A DNA stretch of 57,339 nucleotides from UBA5905 sp964609975 (GTDB taxonomy: Bacteria; Bacillota; Clostridia; Oscillospirales; Acutalibacteraceae): assembly GCA_964609975.1 (NCBI GenBank), contig CAZSTR010000009.1:1-57339 (forward strand). Direction: 5' to 3'. Below the pieces are notes generated by a model. It was not told where the DNA came from. It saw nothing but the letters and a program-made list of their open reading frames with translations, and did no database searches. How positions within the stretch are numbered: the first letter of the stretch is position 1; the number at the start of each line of letters is the position of its first letter. This document shows, piece by piece, positions 14,842-23,782 of the stretch. A program made the translations under genes and the position numbers.

Positions 14842-16218
14842 ATGATTGAATTATCCAGCCACTCCCACCTTTTAGAGGAGGAAACCTATAAATATTCCCT
14901 GCAGGATGTAGAGGAACCCACGCTGTATCGGGATATTTACAGCTATGACACCATCCCGAAGATCTCCTTCAACCACCGGCGTGTGCCCATGGGGATGCCG
15001 GAGGAAATCTGGATCACCGACACCACCTTCCGGGACGGACAGCAATCCATCGAGCCGTATTCTGTGGAGCAGATTGTGGAGCTATTCAAGCTCATGTCCC
15101 GTTTGGGCGGCCCCTATGGCATCATCCGCCAGACCGAGATGTTCGTCTACAGTCAAAAGGACCGAAAGGCGCTGGAGAAATGCCAGGAGCTGGGACTGAA
15201 ATTCCCGGAAATCACCACCTGGATTCGCGCCAACCGGGAGGATTTCAAGCTGGTAAAGGATTTAGGCATCCGGGAAACGGGAATTCTGGTGAGCTGCTCC
15301 GATTATCACATTTTCAAAAAGCTGAAAATGACCCGCGCCCAGGCCATGAAACAATATCTGGCAGCGGTGAGCGATGCCTTTGAAGCCGGCGTCATGCCCC
15401 GTTGCCATTTGGAGGACATCACCCGTGCGGATTTCTATGGCTTCGTGGTTCCCTTCGTCAACGCGCTGATGGAAATGAGCCGTCAGGCGGGGATTCCCGT
15501 GCGTATCCGCGCCTGCGACACCATGGGCTATGGCGTTCCCTATCCGGCGGTGGCGCTGCCCCGCAGCGTGCCCGGCATTATCTACGGCCTGCAGCATTAT
15601 TCCGATGTGCCCAGCGAAATGCTGGAATGGCATGGGCACAACGATTTCTATAAAGCTGTGGCCAATGCCTCCACCGCCTGGCTGTATGGCGCCAGCGCCG
15701 TGAACTGCTCTCTGCTGGGCATCGGCGAGCGCACCGGAAATGTGCCGCTGGAGGCGATGGTGATGGAATATGCCTCCCTGCGCGGGTCGCTGGACGGCAT
15801 GGATCCCACGGTCATCACCGAAATCGCCCGCTATTATAAGAAGGAGGTAGGCTACCGGATTCCGCCCATGACCCCCTTCGTCGGCCGCAACTTCAATGTC
15901 ACCAAGGCGGGCATCCACGCGGACGGTCTGCTGAAGGACGAGGAAATCTATAACATCTTCGACACGAAAAAAATTCTCAACCGCCCCGCCTCGGTGATGA
16001 TCAGCAAGACCTCTGGCCTGGCCGGCATCGCCTATTGGATCAACGAAAACTATGCCCTCGAAGGAGAGGAGCGGGTGGACAAGCGCAGCCCGCTGGTGGT
16101 CACCATGAAGAAATGGATCGACCGGGAATATGAAAACGGGCGCCAAACCTCCCTGTCCACAGAGGAGCTGGAGCTGAAAATCGAGGAATATTCCGACGGT
16201 CGCCTGAAGCACCTGTGA
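14842..16218 (+). CDS. Probable Re-type citrate synthase (isopropylmalate synthase family)
   Basis: A 458-residue enzyme of the DRE-TIM (HMGL-like) superfamily. WITDTTFRDGQQS at 58-69 gives the catalytic R64 and metal ligand D65. The metal histidines are in EWHGHNDF, and GTGERTGN-like GIGERTGNVPLE and the C-terminal IHADGLLKDEEIYNIFD follow. There is no LeuA regulatory domain. The long N-terminal part before the barrel and the neighbouring aconitase and isocitrate dehydrogenase genes point to the Re-citrate synthase of strict anaerobes (as characterised in Clostridium kluyveri), which joins acetyl-CoA and oxaloacetate. Homocitrate synthase is the main alternative; no lysine or nitrogenase genes support it. 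AAGGAG precedes the ATG, and 48 nt separate it from the regulator gene. Confidence 0.8.
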   Translation: MIELSSHSHLLEEETYKYSLQDVEEPTLYRDIYSYDTIPKISFNHRRVPMGMPEEIWITDTTFRDGQQSIEPYSVEQIVELFKLMSRLGGPYGIIRQTEMFVYSQKDRKALEKCQELGLKFPEITTWIRANREDFKLVKDLGIRETGILVSCSDYHIFKKLKMTRAQAMKQYLAAVSDAFEAGVMPRCHLEDITRADFYGFVVPFVNALMEMSRQAGIPVRIRACDTMGYGVPYPAVALPRSVPGIIYGLQHYSDVPSEMLEWHGHNDFYKAVANASTAWLYGASAVNCSLLGIGERTGNVPLEAMVMEYASLRGSLDGMDPTVITEIARYYKKEVGYRIPPMTPFVGRNFNVTKAGIHADGLLKDEEIYNIFDTKKILNRPASVMISKTSGLAGIAYWINENYALEGEERVDKRSPLVVTMKKWIDREYENGRQTSLSTEELELKIEEYSDGRLKHL

Positions 16219-16266
16219 GAAGTGGCGAAAATGAGATAAAGGGAATAAGGAAAAAGGAGAAATAGC

Positions 16267-16905
16267 ATGACAGAGCATAAAAGTGTCTCTCTGGCCGACT
16301 GCGTGTTCGAAAAGCTGGAGAACGATATTCTCGGCGGGAAATACGCCTTCGGTGAAATTCTCACCGAGGCGCGCCTGTCCGAGGAGCTGGGCGTCAGCCG
16401 CACCCCCATCCGGGAGGCGGTGCGCCGGTTGGAGCAGGAGCACATCCTGCTGGTGACCCCCAAGGGACTGACCGTGCAGGGCATCACTCGCGAGGACATC
16501 CGGGACATCATGGACATCCGGGTGCGCATCGAAGGGATGGCGGCGGCCTATGCCGCCCAGCGGATGTCGGACCCCTTGCGCAAAAAGCTGCTGGACGCCT
16601 TGGAGCTACAGGAATTCTATGCCGCCAAGGAGGATTCGGACCATCTGCAATGGCAGGATCACGAATTCCACGAAACCATCTATGCCGGTTGCGGAAGCTT
16701 GACGCTGCAAAATGTGCTGGTGCCTCTCCATCGAAAGGCGCAGAAGTATCGCCGCGCCTCGGTGGAAACCCGGACGCGGGCGGAGCAGTCTGTGCGAGAG
16801 CATCGGGCGATTTGCGAGGCGATTTTGGCGAAAAACTCCGAGGATGCGGAAAAAGCTACCATTCTTCACATCGAAAACGCACGAAAAAGCATACTCGAAG
16901 GATAA
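16267..16905 (+). CDS. GntR-family regulator, FCD subfamily
   Basis: A 212-residue repressor. The winged helix lies at about 8-72 with the family signature: VFEKLENDILGGKYAFGEIL, then LSEELGVSRTPIREAVRRLEQE. The C-terminal FCD domain has the metal-site pattern: D in ITREDIRDIMDIRVRIEG, then HEFHETIY, and later histidines. FCD regulators commonly sense carboxylic acids such as citrate, lactate or pyruvate. Placed between the citrate synthase and aconitase genes, it probably controls its own operon through the palindrome at 14785. Ribosome-binding site AAGGAG. Confidence 0.9.
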   Translation: MTEHKSVSLADCVFEKLENDILGGKYAFGEILTEARLSEELGVSRTPIREAVRRLEQEHILLVTPKGLTVQGITREDIRDIMDIRVRIEGMAAAYAAQRMSDPLRKKLLDALELQEFYAAKEDSDHLQWQDHEFHETIYAGCGSLTLQNVLVPLHRKAQKYRRASVETRTRAEQSVREHRAICEAILAKNSEDAEKATILHIENARKSILEG

Positions 16906-16924
16906 ACGAAAGGAAGTTATACTC

Positions 16925-18859
16925 ATGGGCATGACCATCGCGCAAAAAATCATCGCCGCACACCGACTCAGCGGAGATATGACGCCGGGAAGCGAAATCG
17001 CCCTGCGCATCGACCAGACGCTGACCCAGGACGCCACCGGAACCATGGCCTATCTGGAATTCGAAACCATGGGCATCCCCCGTGTGCGCACTGAGCGCAG
17101 CGTGGCCTATATCGACCATAACACCCTGCAATCCGGCTTCGAAAACGCCGACGACCATCGGTATATCCAGTCGGTTTGCCAAAAGCACGGCATCTATTTC
17201 TCCCGCCCCGGAAACGGCATTTGTCATCAGGTGCATCTGGAGCGATTCGGCAAGCCCGGAAAAACCCTCATCGGCTCCGACAGCCACACCCCCACCGGCG
17301 GCGGCATCGGAATGCTGGCGATGGGCGCGGGCGGCCTCGATGTGGCGGTGGCCATGGGCGGCGGCGCGTATTATATCACCATGCCGAGGATGATGAAGGT
17401 GGAGCTTGTCGGCCGGCTGCGCCCCTTCGTCACCGCCAAGGATGTGAGTCTGGAGATCCTGCGCCGGCTATCAGTGAAGGGCGGCGTGGGCTATATCATC
17501 GAATGGGGCGGCGAAGGCGTGGCCTCGCTGAGCGTTCCGGAGCGCGCCACCATCACCAACATGGGCACTGAGCTGGGCGCCACCACCTCGATTTTCCCCT
17601 CCGACGAGGTAACGAAGGACTTTTTGAAGGCGGAGGGTCGGGAGGAGGATTATATTCCCCTCGCCAGCGACCCGGATGCGGTGTATGACCAGGTGCTGAC
17701 CATCGACCTGTCTGCACTGGAGCCGATGATCGCCTGCCCCCACAGCCCCGATAAGGTTGTGCCCGTTTCCTCCCTCAAGGGCACCCGCGTGGATCAGGTG
17801 TGCATTGGCTCCTGCACCAACTCCTCTTTGCAGGATATGCTGAAGGTGGCGGCCCTGCTGAAGGAGCGCACCATTTGCCCCTCGGTGAGCCTTTCCATCT
17901 CCCCCGGCTCAAAGCAGGTGCTGGCGATGCTGGCGGATTGCGGAGCGCTGACCGACATCCTCGCCTCCGGCGCACGGGTGCTGGAATGTGCCTGCGGCCC
18001 CTGCATCGGCATGGGCTTCTCGCCCAATTCCGGCGGCGTGAGCCTGCGTACCTTCAACCGCAACTTTGAGGGGCGGAGCGGCACCGCCGACGGCCAGGTA
18101 TATCTGGTGAGCCCGGAAACCGCTGTGGCCGCCGCCGTGTTCGGCGAAATCGCCGACCCCCGGCTGTTGGGCGATATGCCGCAGGTCGCCCTGCCAGCCC
18201 AGTTCCGCATCGACGACAGCGCCGTTCTCCCGCCCGCGGCGGAGGAGGACGCCGCCGCGGTGGAGGTTCTGCGCGGCCCGAACATCAAGGAATTCCCCCG
18301 TTGCTATCCCCAGGAGGATAGCCTAACCGCGCCGCTGATTCTCAAGGTAGGGGACAACATCACCACCGACCACATCATGCCGGCGGGCGCGAAAATCCTC
18401 CCCTACCGCTCCAACATTCCCCATTTGAGCCAATTCTGCTTCGGCGTTTGCGATAAGACCTTCCCCGAACGGGCGAAGGCCGCCGGTCGGAGCATCGTGG
18501 TAGGGGGGAGCAACTATGGCCAAGGCTCCTCGCGGGAGCACGCGGCGCTGGTGCCGCTGTATCTCGGCGTGCGCGCCGTAGTCGCCAAAAGCTTCGCCCG
18601 AATTCACGCCGCGAACCTCATCAACGCAGGTATCATGCCGCTGACCTTCGCGGACGCAGCAGACTATGACCGCCTGTCCCAGGGGGATATTCTGACTCTG
18701 AGCGATGTCTATGCCGGCATGGACATCAGCACCGTCTGGATGACCGACGAAACCACCGGCGCGCGCATCGCCCTGCACGCGGACTTTACCGAGCGCCAGA
18801 AGGCGATTTTGAAGGCGGGCGGCCTGCTGGGTTACACCAAGGCCCAGTCTGAAAACTAA
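16925..18859 (+). CDS. Aconitate hydratase
   Basis: A 644-residue monomeric aconitase that isomerises citrate to isocitrate. The three cluster cysteines are in GSCTNSS (near residue 297) and CACGPCIG (near 355-361). SDSHTPTGGGIGMLAMGAGG is the typical active-site stretch. The C-terminal swivel domain is fused, with GDNITTDHIMPAG and GGSNYGQGSSREHAA, which bears the catalytic serine. The length is that of the short AcnA-like enzymes of Clostridia, below the 890 residues of E. coli AcnA. The ATG at 16925 follows GAAAGGAAG; a frame open farther upstream overlaps the regulator gene and is meaningless. Confidence 0.93.
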   Translation: MGMTIAQKIIAAHRLSGDMTPGSEIALRIDQTLTQDATGTMAYLEFETMGIPRVRTERSVAYIDHNTLQSGFENADDHRYIQSVCQKHGIYFSRPGNGICHQVHLERFGKPGKTLIGSDSHTPTGGGIGMLAMGAGGLDVAVAMGGGAYYITMPRMMKVELVGRLRPFVTAKDVSLEILRRLSVKGGVGYIIEWGGEGVASLSVPERATITNMGTELGATTSIFPSDEVTKDFLKAEGREEDYIPLASDPDAVYDQVLTIDLSALEPMIACPHSPDKVVPVSSLKGTRVDQVCIGSCTNSSLQDMLKVAALLKERTICPSVSLSISPGSKQVLAMLADCGALTDILASGARVLECACGPCIGMGFSPNSGGVSLRTFNRNFEGRSGTADGQVYLVSPETAVAAAVFGEIADPRLLGDMPQVALPAQFRIDDSAVLPPAAEEDAAAVEVLRGPNIKEFPRCYPQEDSLTAPLILKVGDNITTDHIMPAGAKILPYRSNIPHLSQFCFGVCDKTFPERAKAAGRSIVVGGSNYGQGSSREHAALVPLYLGVRAVVAKSFARIHAANLINAGIMPLTFADAADYDRLSQGDILTLSDVYAGMDISTVWMTDETTGARIALHADFTERQKAILKAGGLLGYTKAQSEN

Positions 18860-18889
18860 TCCCCTTCACGGGAACAGAGGAGAAACGCA

Positions 18890-20038
18890 ATGGAAAAGCA
18901 ATATATTGAAGCGGCGGTGGACCAGTTCCGCCGCGTGCTGGAAAGCCAAATCGCCCGCCAGCGCCACATGGAAGCGGGCGCCCAGGCGGTGGATTTCACG
19001 AAAAGGGAACGCATCGTCATCGGCGTCATCGGCGGCGACGGCATCGGCCCCATCCTTATCGAGCAGGCCAACCGGGTGCTGAAGCACCTGTTGACCCCGG
19101 AGCTGGCCGCCGGAAAAATCGAGCTGCGTGCCATCGACGGGCTGACCATCGAAAACCGGCTAACGCTGGGAGAATCGGTGCCAGCGGAAACGCTGGCCGC
19201 GATCAAGGCCTGCGATGTTCTGCTGAAGGGCCCCACCACCACTCCCAAGGGCGGCACCATGGAAAGTGCCAATGTGACCCTGCGCCGGGAGTTGGATTTG
19301 TATGCGAATGTGCGCCCAGTTTCCATCCCGAAGGAAAACATCGACTGGATTTTCTATCGGGAAAACACCGAGGGCGAATATGTGCTGGGCAGTCAGGGAA
19401 TTGACATCCCCGACACGCTGGCCATGGATTTCAAGGTCACCACCGACGCCGGCACGCGCCGCATCGCCCGTGCCGCCTTCGACTATGCCAAAAACAACGG
19501 AAAAACCAATGTGGCGATTGTCACGAAGGCCAACATCATGAAAAAAACCGACGGGAAGTTCTCGGCTCTTTGCCATGAGGTGGCGGCGGACTATCCAGGC
19601 ATCGTGGCCGAGGATTGGTATATCGACATCATGACCGCCAATCTGGTGAACAAAGCCATTCGCAGCCGCTTCCAGGTGTTTGTGCTCCCCAACCTATATG
19701 GCGACATCATCACCGACGAGGCCGCCCAGCTACAGGGCGGAGTCGGCACGGCAGGCAGCGCCAATATCGGCGACCGCTATGCCATGTTCGAAGCCATTCA
19801 TGGCTCCGCCCCCCGCATGATCGAGGAAGGGCTGGGCGACTATGCCAATCCCTGCTCCATCTTCAAGGCCTGCGAAATGCTCCTGCGCCATATCGCCCGC
19901 ACCGAGGCGGCCGACCGGCTGGCGGCGGCGATGCACATTTGCACCGAAACGGAGCGACGACTGACGGTGACCGGCGACCGCAATGGCGCAACCTGCCGCG
20001 CCTTCGCCGACTATCTGCTGGAAACACTGGATAAATAA
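18890..20038 (+). CDS. Isocitrate dehydrogenase, NAD-dependent type
   Basis: A 382-residue beta-decarboxylating dehydrogenase. It has GVIGGDGIGP near the N-terminus, the substrate motif S-NVTLRRELDLYANVRPV, the loop YRENTEGEYV, the catalytic NIMKKTDGKF lysine and DIMTANLV aspartate region, and an adenine-binding EAIHGSAP. An N-terminal extension of about 40 residues precedes the Rossmann-like start. The order and the LDLYANVRP pattern suit NAD-dependent isocitrate rather than isopropylmalate dehydrogenase, as does the aconitase gene just 30 nt upstream. It would yield 2-oxoglutarate. Homoisocitrate dehydrogenase cannot be excluded. Confidence 0.85.
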   Translation: MEKQYIEAAVDQFRRVLESQIARQRHMEAGAQAVDFTKRERIVIGVIGGDGIGPILIEQANRVLKHLLTPELAAGKIELRAIDGLTIENRLTLGESVPAETLAAIKACDVLLKGPTTTPKGGTMESANVTLRRELDLYANVRPVSIPKENIDWIFYRENTEGEYVLGSQGIDIPDTLAMDFKVTTDAGTRRIARAAFDYAKNNGKTNVAIVTKANIMKKTDGKFSALCHEVAADYPGIVAEDWYIDIMTANLVNKAIRSRFQVFVLPNLYGDIITDEAAQLQGGVGTAGSANIGDRYAMFEAIHGSAPRMIEEGLGDYANPCSIFKACEMLLRHIARTEAADRLAAAMHICTETERRLTVTGDRNGATCRAFADYLLETLDK

Positions 20039-20056
20039 ATCCCATTGGAACAAAAC

Positions 20057-20119
20057 AAAAAAGCACGAAAATCGCCTGCGTTCCTCCAAATAGGGGAAAC
20101 AGACGATTTTCTGCTTTTC
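20057..20119 (+). terminator. Terminator of the citrate operon
   Basis: AAAAGCA.GAAAATCG pairs with CGATTTTC.TGCTTTT around an inner small stem; the right arm ends in TTTT. Confidence 0.65.
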
Positions 20120-20320
20120 TTGTGGAAAATGTTGTGGTGCAATAGGCTTAGACGCTTTCCTTGAGCAGGTCCTTGTTGCTGTTCTTGCGCCCCTTGTCAA
20201 GGCGGAACGCTTTTTCGGATAATCGTGGAGGGTAAGGAAATAGAAGTAAGAAGTGAAAGGTAAAAAGCAAAGTCCTAAAGGCGTTGATGTGCTTCGCGCG
20301 CCGATAGGCGCGCTTAATTG

Positions 20321-20348
20321 AAAAAAGCACGCCGAAGCGTGCTTTTTT
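20321..20348 (-). terminator. Terminator of tRNA-Ser
   Basis: A perfect 12-bp stem AAAAAAGCACGC with its complement around CGAA; T-run on the minus strand. The 200 nt to its left hold no recognisable gene. Confidence 0.9.
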
Positions 20349-20349
20349 C

Positions 20350-20442
20350 TGGCGGAGAAGGAGGGATTCGAACCCTCGAACTGCGTTTAACAGTTACACG
20401 ATTTCCAATCGTGCGCCCTCGACCGGACTAGGCGACTTCTCC
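20350..20442 (-). tRNA. tRNA-Ser (anticodon GGA)
   Basis: A 93-nt class II tRNA with acceptor GGAGAAG/CTTCTCC, anticodon loop TTGGAAA giving GGA, long variable arm, T loop TTCGAAT, discriminator G and encoded CCA. It reads UCC and UCU. Confidence 0.95.
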
Positions 20443-20474
20443 ATATTCCCTGCCTTTCGGCAAGTCCGGGGTAT

Positions 20475-20503
20475 ATTATACCGAAGAACCCGGCGCTTGT
20501 CAA
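20475..20503 (-). promoter_or_regulatory. Promoter of tRNA-Ser
   Basis: On the minus strand TTGACA and TATAAT are separated by 17 bp. Confidence 0.8.
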
Positions 20504-20723
20504 GGGGAAAATTCCCGGTTTTTCCGAAAGAGAAAAAATCTTTTCCCTTCCCGGCTCTTTTTCGCCGCAGGCGCGCTTTTCCGGTGGGCGTGGGCGGCGA
20601 ATATAGCCGAAAATTATACACGCCGTCACCGAAAAAATTCACCTCCGGTTTTTTGTATGCAAAAAAATGATAGCCATCCTCTTTGGCTTATTTTATATTT
20701 ACTTATGAAAAGAGGGAAATGCC

Positions 20724-22092
20724 ATGTTTAAGGTTGAAATCGACAACGAAAAAAATCGGAGCGTATCTATCCGAGCGGATTTCGCGACGCTATCCGTCCC
20801 GGCGTCAGTTTTGCATCGCCTATATCTGCGCCGTCGGGGAGGAGCCGATCGATGACCGGGTGAACACCCTGACCAACCGCTTCTCCAAAATCTGTCAGGG
20901 AAAAAACAGCGTCCAGACCCACGACCTGCCCTTTCTGTCCCCCCCCTTCTGGAGCTTTCCTGCGAACAGATTCTCAGCGCGGGGAATGTGGCGTTCCCCT
21001 GTCCGGGCGGGTCACGAATTATAGCGTCGCCACCTCCGGAGAGCCGGCCGAGTGAGAAAAATATATTCATCGCAAGAACAAGCTCATCCTCAACGCGGAC
21101 AAATATGGCAACACCGTCATCGACTATGCCCTGCAATTCGGGAACTACCCGTTTTTGAAATGTCTAATGGACAAGGAACACATTTGGTTCGACAGCGGAA
21201 AGGAAACCGACTATCAGATCACCTTCGGCGCAGGCACCTCTATCCAGCGGCGAAATGCGAGCGAAATCGACTGTGGATTGGCCCATGCGCTTTACTCCGA
21301 GGATACGCTGCGCATAAGCATGATTGCGATGGCGGCGGACAACGAGGATGTGGCCATGCTGGACAAGCTCCGCGCGCAGGGAAGCCCCCAGCTGTATTAT
21401 AACGCTCATTACAGCGGCAGCCATCCGGATTTCGCCGGCCATTATGACTGGGAGACGGAGTGGACGGTGTGCCATATCGCCGGCGCGGGAAGCGCAGTTT
21501 TGGACTATTTCACCGACAGCTTTTCCGTCCGGGACAAAATGCGCTATAAGGACGGAAGCCAGCGCACCCACACCTTCCTTTTTCCCTATCTGTCCCAGCT
21601 GTTGGAATTGCTCATCGCGCAAAATTCTCCTTCGCCGAAACCGCCCTGCGCAAGGCTCTGCGCTATAACCGGGAGGTTTATCAAAAGCTGCATACGCTCA
21701 TCGCGGCGGTGAAGAACGACGAGATTTATGCGCGGGAGGAGTGTCGCGACTTATGGATTTTCGACTGCCGAAACAGATTGAGGTTCTATAAAAACGGGAA
21801 CATCGTCCTTTTCTGCGCCTTTTATGCCTCCCTTGTCAATCCCGTGGACGGCCTATCACCAATATCGCCTGCGTGACCAAAACGCCCTCCTCCGCCTCGC
21901 TGAAAAGGCTGGCGAAGGAGTTGGACGAGTCCTTTGCGGCTATTCGGGATTTGCGGGATAATCTGGAGGAGGCTATGGCCGAATGCCCATCGAAAAGGCG
22001 GATGACATCGGCAAAGAGGGGGGTTCATCGCTCTCCTCGCCACGGCGGTGCTGTCTCTTCTCTTGCTTGGGGCGCCGGAGCTTCTCGCCTGA
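20724..22092 (+). pseudogene. Broken gene for an ankyrin-like protein with a C-terminal membrane helix
   Basis: One coding sequence can be followed by changing frame several times. It starts at MFKVEIDNEKN (20724, after AGAGGG), continues as GEEPIDDRVNTLTNRFSKICQ, then LLELSCEQILSAGNVAF, then LSGRVTNYSVATSGEPAE, a TGA at 21052, and in the same frame EKYIHRKNKLILNADKYGNT with VIDYALQFGNYPFLKCLMDK, an ankyrin-like repeat. After about 21620 the frame shifts to KFSFAETALRKALRYNREVY, and the last part, after a G-run at 22017-22022, is a hydrophobic helix ending in APELLA. At least five lesions are needed, so the gene is dead unless the assembly is wrong. The intact function is unknown. Confidence 0.65.
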
Positions 22093-22115
22093 GCGCCCGC
22101 CGCTGACATCCGCTG

Positions 22116-22157
22116 AAAAAAAGCCCCACCGATTCGTTGAACCGGCGGGGCTTTTTT
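22116..22157. terminator. Bidirectional terminator between two broken genes
   Basis: AAAAAAGCCCC.CCG pairs with CGG.GGGGCTTTTTT; T-runs serve both converging genes. Confidence 0.85.
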
Positions 22158-23576
22158 CATGTGTTTTGTGCGAGAATACGGTTGACGGTGGCGCAATAGC
22201 CGTCCAGCGTAGACTGTTTCGCCCGAATGAGCGCGGTCACATATCTGGGGGGCGTCATAGGCGATATACTGATAATCACTGATATGATCAAAGGAATGTA
22301 ACAGCTCCTGCACACCGTTGAGATAATAACAGCTTTTTCCCTTCGACGCCTTGCTGTTCAGCGAATAAAAGAAGTTGGCCGCGTCGTTGGATATAAAGGT
22401 GTTTTTCTCGTCATAGTTGGAGGCGTCCAGATAATACCACAGGAATTTTCCGGCCGCCTGCGGATTCTCTGCCCCGCGGCACAGGCCATAGAAGCGGGTC
22501 AAGCCACTGGGCTGGGCTGAAATCCGGGAATCGAAAGCCGGCATCTCGACAAAGCCGATATGGGTGAGATTCATGCTGCTGAAGGTGCCGGTTTTCTTGA
22601 GGCCGAAGGCGTTGCCGGTGCAAAGCCCCACATCTCCGCTCAAAAAGCGGCCGTCGCTTTGCGCCAAATAGCCCTTTTGGTTCCATTCAGCCAGCTTCTG
22701 ATACACCAGCGCCAGCGTCGCGCTGGAGGAATTGTTGACCAGGCGGCCGTTTTCCATCCGCAGCCAGTCAGCACCATAAGCCGCCGCCAACATCTCCGGG
22801 TTGAGGAAGCCGCCGATATAGCCGTTTTTGTGCACCTCTTTCAGAATGGTCTCCACGGCATCGAAATTCCAGGCGCCCTCCCGCTGATATTGTTCCGGGG
22901 TTTTGATGCCCAGTCCCCGAAGCAGAGAACGGTTATAAAACATACAGTCCGCTTCGTTCCAAACACTGCGCGCGCCGTTGACGCCATAAATTTTTTCGTT
23001 GATTTTGGTGGCGCGGAAGGTTTCCGCGTCCCAGAAGGAATCGGCGGTGTTGATGTTTATGGCGTCGATGGGCTGAGCGATGGTGGCGGTGGCCGGCCAA
23101 AAGGCGGTGTCGATATACGCATCCGACGCCGCTCCCGCCTCGATATAGGCGCTCAGCCGCTGGATATATCCGCCCTGGGGCGCATACACAATCTCCACCG
23201 TGATGTTATGCTTCCGCTCGAAGGCGGCCAGCACCGGGCCATCCTCTGCCGCAAACGGATTTTTCTAGGTAGCGTAACGCACCACCTCGTTGCGACGGTT
23301 CTCTGTTGTCGGCATCTTTGTGGTGGTGGTTCGGACAGTCGTTCGGGTGAATTTGGGTATGGCGGTTGTGGGGCTTTTTTGAGTTGTGGTTTTGGAGGTC
23401 ATCGTTGTGATTGTGAGGTCTGCGGACGAAGCCACCGACTCCGAGGAGGATGACTCCGTTGTTCCCGGCGCTGAGGAGGCCGGCTCGATTCCCGAAACAT
23501 CTCCCGGCCGCAGAAGGTCGCAGGACGACAGCAGCAGACACACCGCCATCAAAGAACATAGCACCGCTTTTTTCAT
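22157..23576 (-). pseudogene. Broken extracellular solute-binding lipoprotein
   Basis: The N-terminus MKKAVLCSLMAVCLLLSSCD is a lipoprotein signal with cysteine at about 19, followed by a Ser/Thr-rich linker. After EVVRYAT a TAG at 23265-23267 interrupts the frame, and the same frame resumes at once with KNPFAAEDGPVLAAFERKHNI, the start of a family 1-like sugar-binding fold that runs on through GFLNPEMLAAAYGADW and AGKFLWYYL. Near the end a shift in a C-run (about 22247-22252) swaps in nonsense; the true ending reads RYVTALIRAKQSTLDGYCA and stops at 22157. No permease genes are adjacent. The gene would give only an N-terminal stub unless the stop is read through. Confidence 0.75.
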
Positions 23577-23616
23577 AAAAAACAGCTCCTCCTCATTTTC
23601 TTTTCATTCTATTTGT

Positions 23617-23645
23617 ATTAGACTGTGTTCCAAGGGCTGTGTCAA
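23617..23645 (-). promoter_or_regulatory. Promoter of the broken lipoprotein gene
   Basis: On the minus strand TTGACA and TCTAAT are separated by 17 bp, about 40 nt upstream of the start. Confidence 0.55.
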
Positions 23646-23718
23646 GCTGCAAAAGTATACCCGCTTGACATTTTTCGGCTCTTGCTATATCCGTCCGGCG
23701 GTTTTTGCTCGTTTCGAC

Positions 23719-23766
23719 AAAAAACCAGCCCCGGCGACCGAAAAATCGGCGCGCGGGGCTGGTTTT
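23719..23766 (-). terminator. Terminator of the SGNH hydrolase operon
   Basis: AAAACCAGCCCCG pairs with CGGGGCTGGTTTT, with an inner stem CCGA/TCGG; T-run on the minus strand. Confidence 0.85.
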
Positions 23767-23782
23767 ATAGCCGTTTTTTGTT

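Noticed and set aside
16712..16924. Upstream extension of the aconitase frame into the GntR gene
   Set aside because: The extension overlaps the GntR coding sequence in another frame; the ATG at 16925 has the ribosome-binding site and family start.
20148..20330. Minus-strand frame ending in DKGRKNSNKDLLKESV
   Set aside because: The tail looks protein-like but there is no ribosome-binding site, the N-terminal part crosses the tRNA-Ser terminator, and no family was recognised.
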